Assembly (NCBI GenBank): GCA_002780005.1
Contig: PEWV01000016.1
Span: 1-55,834, forward strand
Length of the DNA: 55,834 nt
DNA from: Candidatus Aquitaenariimonas noxiae
GTDB taxonomy: Bacteria > Omnitrophota > Gorgyraeia > Aquitaenariimonadales > Aquitaenariimonadaceae
Reading direction: 5' to 3'
The notes under the pieces were generated by a model that searched no databases, had not been told where the DNA came from, and worked only from the letters and a program-made list of their open reading frames with translations. The position numbers and the translations under genes are program-made. Within the stretch, counting starts at the first letter, position 1, and every line of letters begins with the position of its first letter. Shown piece by piece: positions 54,001-55,834 of the stretch.

Positions 54001-55834
54001 GCCATGATAGGCCAATCTTGCAACCCTATGGCCTACTGCTAAATCCCTGGCTGCTATTCTATAGACTATTTCTGCTAATCTCTTATTTAGCCTTTCGTTG
54101 TAAGCTTCCACTTTTTCGTTTTCTTTCCTATTTAACTCTGTCCTCTCTTTGTAAGCTTTGTCGCTTTCGCCTTCTCTTCTAGGGAGCTTCGACTGCCTTC
54201 TTTCCCTATCAAGTTGCCTTCTCGCCTCACGCTCAACTTCTCTAGGGTCATACAGCGCAAAAATCATTTGAATTATAAACAATTTCATATATGCCCAAAT
54301 ACTTACAAAGAGCGGACCGAATATCCTTGATGAGTAAATCTCCCTGAAAGATGGAATCGTATAGAAACCAAGCCGAATTCCGGGTATACTCGCAAGAGGC
54401 TTTCCATCCACGCCCGTAACTTTGTAGAGAGGAGATTGTTCGTACAGATTCCGAACTGCATCCCTAGCCTCCCTATCCAGTTCTTCATATGAAAGCAATT
54501 CTGAGGGCAATCTTTCAGGAGCAACAATTTCATTTATGTTTCTTTGCTGGATGTTGGTTTGAACATAATACTCATCTAACACTTCGTTTGTCTCTTCATC
54601 TTTCACTAAACGATACGTGCAGCCAAACAGGCTGGGCACTATATTATTTCCTGCTGTGCCGTTACCGAATTCCCTATAAAGGAATTCGTCAAAAGGCCTT
54701 ACGTCCGCAGGGTCTATGTAAGCCCTGAAAAATCTGTAGGCTGTGGCAAGAAGTGTGGATAGGCCTTGCTCAAACTCGATCTTACCTTGCAAGAGCGCGT
54801 TACCTGAAGTTAGGTCACCGGCTGCAGGTTGGCCATAAGAAGAAAACACATTCACTGCAATTTGCCCGAACCTATCTAATTCTGCAAATGGCCTCTGGAC
54901 ATTTGCGAAGTGACTTAATACCCTTGATAATTCGCGCTGCGCCGCAGGTACGGCTATATGGCCCAACAAAGCCGGGTTAATCCCCTGGATCTGAGTCACT
55001 ATGTTGATATTCGGATCTGCTGATACAATGACATCATTTGCGGTAAAGTTTGCGTTTCTTGCTAAATACTCATAAAGCTCGCTATCACTTTGTATTCTGT
55101 CTAAGGCGCATTCGGCTCTTAAACGAGCTAACGCATCCTCAGTTAAACAGACAGGCGCTAAACCAGAGCTAAATTCCGACTCTCTAGTTACTTCTCCTAT
55201 TCTATTTGCCGCATCTTGAGCTTGTATCCTTTCATCAAATCGCAAGCCGTGCAGCAGCAGAATTTCGTGCGGCACCACTATTATAGTGGCATCAACGTCA
55301 GGCAATGTAATTGGATCCATGCGTATTCTTGTTCTTGGAACGGTTTTTGTTGTTCCCACTTGTTTTCCGTCTTTGTCATACTCTACAAGTTTTTTATGAA
55401 CTACGCCGTCTTTATCTTTATATTCTACCCTTTCGAGTATAACGCCTTTATCATCATATTCTACAGCTGCGGGACGCCCATCAGTCGGCGCAGGTATTGT
55501 TGTAGCCATAAAGGCATGGGTATCGCCGAATAAAAGTTGCAATACGGCGTTTATTGACTGAACTTTTGTCTGGCCCATCGGTTCATACTCTATTGCCCAT
55601 AAATAATCTCCTATAATAATATTCATAACAGGCCCAGGGGCGCCGCATAACAGGCCGAATGTATCCCTGCTTCCTATTGCAAGCGACCCTTCCTCTCTTA
55701 TATTCCCCAGGCATATGACCCTTCTAATAATAGACGAAGAGCCTTCGGGAGAATACGTCTGCTGCTCAGGAAGTTCGCTTCCGTAGAATGCTCGAAGCGG
55801 CCCAGGCATTCTTCCTGCATTTTCGGTGGCTGTC
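39076..55834 (-). CDS. Giant C: membrane-anchored mosaic with GlmU-LbH x2, GlmM, kinase-like modules (5' end outside window)
   Basis: One open minus-strand frame to the right edge. The ATG at 55809 gives 5,577 residues, but upstream codons (TATENAGR) are open too, so the gene starts outside the window and no signal peptide is seen. Numbering from that ATG: 1-1650 mostly unrecognised, with one membrane segment near 490-510, a charged coil near 515-570 and HEAT-like repeats near 1335-1395; 1650-2160 a block of about 12-14 membrane segments; 2300 a YID module; 2485-3320 two tandem GlmU-type LbH plus helical units; 3330-3920 GlmM-like; PT-rich linker; 3960-4200 APH-like; 4260-4560 protein-kinase-like; 4665-4705 a degenerate HExxH module; then an alpha/beta C-terminus. 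The modules suggest envelope amino-sugar chemistry; no single function assigned. Confidence 0.9.
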   Translation of the reverse strand, partial: TATENAGRMPGPLRAFYGSELPEQQTYSPEGSSSIIRRVICLGNIREEGSLAIGSRDTFGLLCGAPGPVMNIIIGDYLWAIEYEPMGQTKVQSINAVLQLLFGDTHAFMATTIPAPTDGRPAAVEYDDKGVILERVEYKDKDGVVHKKLVEYDKDGKQVGTTKTVPRTRIRMDPITLPDVDATIIVVPHEILLLHGLRFDERIQAQDAANRIGEVTRESEFSSGLAPVCLTEDALARLRAECALDRIQSDSELYEYLARNANFTANDVIVSADPNINIVTQIQGINPALLGHIAVPAAQRELSRVLSHFANVQRPFAELDRFGQIAVNVFSSYGQPAAGDLTSGNALLQGKIEFEQGLSTLLATAYRFFRAYIDPADVRPFDEFLYREFGNGTAGNNIVPSLFGCTYRLVKDEETNEVLDEYYVQTNIQQRNINEIVAPERLPSELLSYEELDREARDAVRNLYEQSPLYKVTGVDGKPLASIPGIRLGFYTIPSFREIYSSRIFGPLFVSIWAYMKLFIIQMIFALYDPREVEREARRQLDRERRQSKLPRREGESDKAYKERTELNRKENEKVEAYNERLNKRLAEIVYRIAARDLAVGHRVARLAYHGTGSRRVWHIGPPELPFGERTENRISGWRLGAREILGGSSAHFGSGWRGLIGLFSGSFRFLRSWIWGDFDISSGRLPPGRIVDQMMEVEGRTSENDMFADMFQALIDLCSESGILLDEIYMYTADDSGVSRMPVIGDRNILLTVSVQDPRFKGLHTGQNTFEHMLVLLRNRFPFSAGLNFRIKTYSGIFDRDEDRPDFRKSAPKVPVYHSCRVDPYDYYVKRHSGFNPLVQAHQRAYSDWLIANTYIEPSTDTLNEMLKGNEAIGGEAPDQGRGTILAHRAAETIRGPQPTEQPTFSRTYGAELQAEVIEPLHDMARACNDLNMNDLFDHFGNDIDTFLDAISSPGADPASPHAQYRAFLENRIAAAEREAGGRQALLRATRGQDITPVGLYRNMGIILTPRDILERINLSSTAIETGHVEFMNPNAISDALLIAWNGFVDSFTDMKPEDRAAWVAMINVMYSMQAGEETEITPITEADLEEAVRDRHAVTVDEDGVIATTTTTTGAATVLPFLIFALLQDVERQSFNLLSDDMKTMCYLFSPVPLLQRFGFYDTIQYWTSVGPLPIAPGKLLMRIPLVPRPLVPTQLTVPGEKLPLTTIRLYAGMSPLASPMSGLNKTLESYMSRGFGQLVEDTFIGLYIGASPEADPVVPGSSLNRKVMFRMAFEKLHRNTNSVTRAFANMLVTRGIEQTLAGMGTSPDAAILNRNRAVRPAIPSAELQGLLDTLDPRVIPRLANRIRVIRKIVSLGDPAAIPALERVVNDDRSTAVKDEARQAIAVLQAAPVATSFASLYRDVLALQSVQAWGDECAMGTDSASGWVNYLFFANTLQRMYGDIVSGFVPGLGRAYRMGMVWRNLAENIPSFGPMHDLIRLVAARQANVDGTGQNWPLDPMIVFSFAREYPEAEVVAAAVAIHNEDQAALRLLRAANPDVERRARELITSITHNVRGVQLSEFITRNLRPFYNTWQRTPAVNKFWRDFQKEFEILDVRIIMFTPEAAAQMSLYEEAAAPEEGAAEIALEEAAAPEEGAPTVAQPPAPVQTRRGFLRPTWSWLTRAIFRASPRLQGAVSGALYAFGRAIHWPLTLYFNLIDLFSQPGKFIVGATFAIVGIVIIVGSFGALGCWVVGIILGKLGLAVASGMVMQAVAGILFVMKVTFAIVAVPFVKIWGFPISIPYVGGFLAGFIKLTAGLTFITSFYRSAGYVSREIFLPGGMWVVYHFILRPYRYLAATVISPPRAVSSAEEALKRRGIVIAADRETAMKQVRVRQVVVLNPIFVFFFTWSALSHFGLLLIPAAFMALVAGLVVGSLYMLGTSSPRLRAFSAVATIITAAATIMAIAGLGLLPPLALIYKALSFLIMLGSLMRIFIEVRYNLRNAADRKATNRIIAVAFFATVVLAFMITFYLLSPMGDQLSNLDSLQRVSDTARNWPHIVGFLYNAGAAILKALWKGLPFLVGLITIYATASAGLFNNNNRIVRGVGCLLLIGAVLGILLIHPATAAATAGFLVKLIGAAWVKTAFISLGAALKAAWLWILPHSLWGWIKATLLVLIGVPVILNIDIILRALLWRPFLRIGEFIAGASRAGGEVYRMMFGGPMVPRPEPEEEETRTTGIKMKREAGVTPELMSRVEVTDIILGTETGLESGIVARLRQMYPYLDQATVLSRARAARAVIADTIANFPELAGELLQVEFYAGNEHLAHVGDNTIYIDVDLLATYSSDLIAKEIEEELWHMLLRKLVKAGVIDQAPPAIEEIILDIAKIDAFQALPPARQAAYLITLAGDNDFDDQEFYRLLLGSLTAPRKEEIIALISAEHPEIAEKIRQSHSYVNRGILISEAIDYAKREGVYDEVTIRQYLAGRNAEDIKREMAPWLGVIESVMKEHARMELEKRYPGVTFLDPLGARLNIDPTVKIGEGAVIHTGVEIRGESVIGKGTVVYPGVKIRGKCGIGERNIIYAGVEIVGESVIGSDCQLNTVRIENSTLDDGVFVQYSAIINSSVGLGSELTMMEVQNSKIGKFATAIGGELRNSTVGDNCTLRFAAEVYDSEIGNNVTIGSRIKDAKVGDGVVSEHYSAVIEGANFPNSYPVVSFSLIERDAEGKIEKVVLGEEGVFENIPNLTNIGGGTTIKGRASLRTAFTAINSTIEGDVTIHFAGFVKGRISGSDISEVMPFSLVQGTEAGLQHRIGFILLDEASGGKPGILMNFINKTQKLLPEGRKNDIYRLIQGSIGLGLAMIRKELTKGPRDEGGASIYTRQELERGKAVYLAALNNPEWQVPGEEIVKPAAPKAQAEPEAEAALELPPVLPTIAQITDEKGTEYVKQKWPGVEFTDPSSTVVDETAEIGEGTIIGANVLLFAGTIIGAGCNISASTIIDSTVGDNTVIKDSIVITTDTVEGWKFVEKTTAATEPHASLRRFNVKIARAVIGKGVKLTDVLLINSEIGDMTVAERSQITHSKIGAHNELLPGANVEKSVTADHCLISSEVSKSWFGAGVTDDSRQVYASVIAPDGYVIVDEQGNRSVLTELANPITISGRTIFANYGGELGPDGASLKGTAFAFAAIIDPDTNVINLYDHPDISMLDLPEQTGVTVFMPFSHVSEEVWGIVLPGTIANTLSPRQHRIGAVFDEEPESVRLMVERIVDLLPAGEKNRADKLVEGSLRLGIQLVQREIDIIRGQLAGELSDANRTKLEGRLAQLERGLEIYTRNLESGRWKMNNGKWVNPAQVFGPEINTRLGVIKGKMVGTDGMRGKILTPAEAIGRRNVMAGPVREGKIGPEEPGDSELLIRYGLMTHEQAFYHGQAYVRTFGRETPFMLGGDNRPSTIELIEKLAEGIVSQGGTVYIVREPIPTPVLAYESNAKRFIGITVTGSHLGWKENGIKGFIAGKKIPDAKTVELEQNTYMISQGIAIPGIVAGGAINEMTEAGQAYVDHFLERFRQEMGGQAMPFEGKTIVIDSANGVTSRLAPRMFRDLGATVVEINTSIDGQLDNAPRGSMINAQDDGSVDQKGNPAKSGSQSTARLSAKIIELRDQDKDVMGGMGFDGDGDRIMFVDEDGIEIDGDGSLGAIALCLKEEVDEHGESRLKGNSVVATIMATMGLVAAMEDAGINVKLTRVGDRFVVEKMEKHGYVVGGEQSGHTILSDYQTTGDGIVTALFLFSRTLNKHQKLSELTTVKISRAYPYLGPHADLTATTPEQGSELISRLNETSRAKSPEQNPYYHDLMKIIQEGFGDMATQQEDFVQVADQFVVAKSADGYVTPNELYVHLYKDGRRAGWVSFRQSGTEPIRIRVYLTANCPRNQAEAVRAELVARTGEELKAIEGTPPATPPPATPPSTTPPTAPAPTAPAALAGPSVAPDVRQHILEQAEQWQPGWISSCVAEALLGDLDSENSIIRSTLPGAHRILNITHDTEWTERDVESEEPYIRTGRFTVTTDAGEARVYAKFPQFGESVALTAWGHNSEIDIIGRAKALRPDCYPAYKAPRKVVTTQQHGEETYQVLLVAEIPGKILKGFALEQGEGRSMSAEERERPENEWIWTDLGKEVAFYHYAVGIGIYDIGASHVVVNLEERKVTLFDFDRASPLTRQMQIDRDLVGFERMIRDTLGLAPRTADKAVAGFLRGYREATPETTASLAQEPIVRGGSAPLAATPRTTHHELLDISPSIRSFMEQPQFHGYRLANILGTRDIDDAWILFLENPTMPSENIVIKKIKDQRNNGRIEKEERILLDYYMHWGRLGVTERAYPAAVDPADGCAYLCMRPNPDGADLFTRLSRGEHFTMAQVREIGFQVARTMGHLHEMGVCIADVKPENIWICDNGRVILNDFGGAWFINSAETEHQVPTNFVQVDDYDDNGSLFKSGDIFKLCPWDVRRQMSGWAPSSDIFLLAAHMILALAGKQFDDRYEVGGIEKFLSDLEADGIILNEQWKGFFAKALGEVPYADTSDEEFTRFRTAEEFLGAVESLPVEAEVAPTAPAAPSDGEIMQVPAGESEEALKTEFKASEADRQGYTLTNFDRTEIDRAITALSAEPQNDRIAQAITDLNALRDGNMSLYTVPGGVVKAQNHFMLGLREGNTVYLDRELLANLTPNEAIEYIVHEVICRGGEDHQIVRELQQKMFKEQNYRDEDLKYHEGGKLGLRLRWYINRKAETIRIVDNLIADMGGIGVEDPELQSAVVRSLQGIVSYLQGQGMEEGIIRAELTNYYNITLNYTGILTFISSLAATAQGKETAKLIIENLARQVEAFNVADAYDILGQGAPGNRAYLAYAVVIAGFIKVSVRYPELALFTPAIVNSIFDLSWFDVMVYEAALRVANGPNQDKYSARTAGILSSIAAASDAGSRQTRQAVAALLIDDGAQHDIDLNIARDRFNPRFLEVPFISQAPEGSMPLANVTGEAAFTGLFSGDRVLGGFTIDGGEVVDLGHSDVAQFIQDRNINLVPSTGRERIFTLWTTDSILQFARDQSKSGERLRIVMSKKGDIYVAKDTGSLEIAGIERTRTENYYRAYPNVRFNLLEGTGAWIVTGFLYEYFDMNHLEGSIKSRMDAAGLPLTDITDKARDGVRDVISRRKALEGQDTYIDEAGSNFMTRAVMLKSGKFAIETIPIDFEPEPGTVPIRPEAPVPAPTLAEAGVITIGIPAFENADQIEGLIKQKLEGRNISIVRFETGDKQEDMVRRLRDQGKVGLVVDTNDVATIEKALDPLLDELDLCLLLKDHPALITGKLDNLSRTALVEIMNDGNLQKKITSSNAEYAMSNIDALALAGCEAYATYAFSAQARGLDATQPKIAVVPSALLESNPGLKARIMNRRIQMGMLEGEADPIRDVLVITDPRIKDENLYTYLNIMGISDLFDRSNIIIHGEIVQKCQDRPIPINPAALNEQQMQDIIRDILAPPQETVIDFVGGRALLVGLITGMITGVLPEQEEYYEKVIERLAHDGQIPPDIAEELNKSKGQIFKPDTVEGQRYNRELEKERQRIQEQLRTEISA
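42140..43030 (-). other. Protein-kinase-like domain of giant C
   Basis: Seen: NIVIKKIKDQ (VAIK lysine), KEERILLDYY (helix C), VCIADVKPENIWICDN (catalytic loop: His and Arg of HRD lost, Asp, Lys and Asn kept), ILNDFGGAWF (DFG intact) and APSSDIFLLAAHMILALAGK (APE..SD region). The Gly-rich loop is unclear. Could be active with an atypical HRD, or a pseudokinase. Confidence 0.75.
43200..43950 (-). other. Aminoglycoside-phosphotransferase/kinase-like domain of giant C (degenerate)
   Basis: After the PT-rich linker: ARVYAKFPQFGESVAL, YQVLLVAEIPGKIL, GIGIYDIGASHVVVNLEERK and VTLFDFDRASPL. The last two resemble the HGDLHxxN...DFD loops of APH/fructosamine-kinase folds, with HGD replaced. Probably a kinase fold without normal catalysis. 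Confidence 0.4.
44060..45815 (-). other. GlmM-like phosphoglucosamine mutase module of giant C
   Basis: Seen: MVGTDGMRGK (canonical FGTDGVRG), ITVTGSHLGWKENGIKGF (active-Ser loop; canonical ISASHNPxxDNGIKFF, Ser kept, NP lost), MGFDGDGDRIMFVDEDG (metal loop), VVGGEQSGHTI (sugar loop of the GlmM type, EQ rather than EM or EE) and FRQSGTEPIRIRVY (phosphate loop). Converts GlcN-6-P to GlcN-1-P if active. About 585 residues against the usual 450; insertions add the difference. Confidence 0.88.
45850..47050 (-). other. GlmU-type beta-helix plus helical unit, copy 2
   Basis: WPGVEFTDPSSTVVDETAEI, then GEGTIIGANVLLFAGTIIG and further hexapeptide coils. These are followed by a helical tail (HRIGAVFDEEPES, LLPAGEKNRADKLVEGSLRL) and ending IYTRNLESGRWKMNNGKW. 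Same plan as copy 1. Confidence 0.75.
47190..48350 (-). other. GlmU-type beta-helix plus helical unit, copy 1
   Basis: YPGVTFLDPLGARLNIDPTV matches the start of the GlmU acetyltransferase half (GVTxIDPxxxxIDxxV). Coils with [LIV]-G-X4 hexapeptides follow, then HRIGFILLDEAS, a helical tail (LLPEGRKNDIYRLIQGSIGL) and YLAALNNPEWQVPG. No GlmU uridylyltransferase half (GGxGTRM) seen. Confidence 0.8.
48106..48266 (-). repeat. Three 54-bp tandem units in the first beta-helix
   Basis: GCCTATAACACTTTCACCT starts at 48106 and 48214, with GCCTATGCCACACTTCCCT at 48160: spacing 54 bases, i.e. 18 residues, one full beta-helix turn. DNA-level similarity shows recent coil duplication. Confidence 0.75.
49300..50880 (-). 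other. Multi-spanning membrane block of giant C
   Basis: Residues about 1650-2160 contain roughly 12-14 hydrophobic segments, e.g. FIVGATFAIVGIVIIVGSFG, AVAFFATVVLAFMITFYLL and GVGCLLLIGAVLGILLIHPA, separated by short loops. It splits the protein, so the two flanks lie on the same or opposite sides depending on parity. No transporter signature recognised. Confidence 0.8.

Noticed and set aside
55280-55310. HExxH-like motif (PHEILLLHG) at the N-terminal end of giant C
   Set aside because: The second His spacing is wrong (HEILLLH) and no third ligand is evident.

Overview
The window looks like chromosomal DNA of a Gram-negative-type bacterium, most plausibly an uncultivated lineage such as Omnitrophota (candidate phylum OP3). 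The reasons are three exceptionally large open frames (about 3,750+, 3,018 and 5,577+ codons) built from enzyme-like modules joined by Pro/Thr/Ala linkers, Sec signal peptides, a predicted outer-membrane beta-barrel, and short intergenic palindromes and TAACTA-type repeats. The lineage is an inference; no rRNA or tRNA gene was seen.

Layout. (1) 22271 down to the left edge, minus strand: a close-packed operon behind a strong sigma70-like promoter (TTGACT-17-TATAAT). It encodes a secreted 532-residue protein, giant B (GlmS-like plus glutamine-synthetase-like modules), a 114-codon signal-peptide ORF, and giant A (HExxH motif, two ATP-grasp-like segments, a GHMP/galactokinase-like module), which runs off the left edge. 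The 114-codon ORF is probably the 5' end of giant A, split off by a one-base frame change. (2) 22516-23166, plus: a HAD phosphatase that may be leaderless. (3) 25914-23238, minus: nagB followed by a translationally coupled DUF4954 left-handed beta-helix gene. (4) 26161-31231, plus: a small HTH_17 DNA-binding protein, then four overlapping or abutting genes for secreted or envelope proteins (two related beta-rich proteins, an Ig-fold chaperone-like protein, a TPR plus beta-barrel protein). This resembles a surface-assembly system I cannot match to a named one. (5) 38822-31228, minus: an operon headed by an HD-GYP protein with five copies of a galactose-binding-like (CBM11/CIA30-type) domain, two TIM-barrel glycosidase-like domains, a CBM9-like domain and a double-PDZ protein. 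(6) 39076 to beyond the right edge, minus: giant C, with a long unrecognised N-terminal part, a multi-spanning membrane block, two tandem GlmU-type beta-helix units, a GlmM-like phosphoglucosamine mutase with all four active-site loops recognisable, two kinase-like domains and a long alpha/beta C-terminus.

How it fits together. Modules resembling GlnA, GlmS, GlmM and the GlmU acetyltransferase half cover nearly all of the route from glutamate/glutamine and fructose-6-P to UDP-GlcNAc, and a normal-sized nagB runs the opposite reaction. Yet GlmS-GlnA follow a Sec-type signal peptide and GlmM-GlmU lie beside a membrane block in chains of 3,000-5,600 residues. Either this is a giant envelope-associated hexosamine assembly line or enzyme folds have been recycled as structural modules. 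Active-site retention is good in GlmM and GS, and good in GlmS except that its nucleophile Cys is internal and would need proteolytic exposure.

The giants also share a recurring 'YID...HExxH' metallopeptidase-like module, sometimes intact and sometimes degenerate, and giants A and B share a homologous domain. They therefore look like one family made by module duplication and shuffling.
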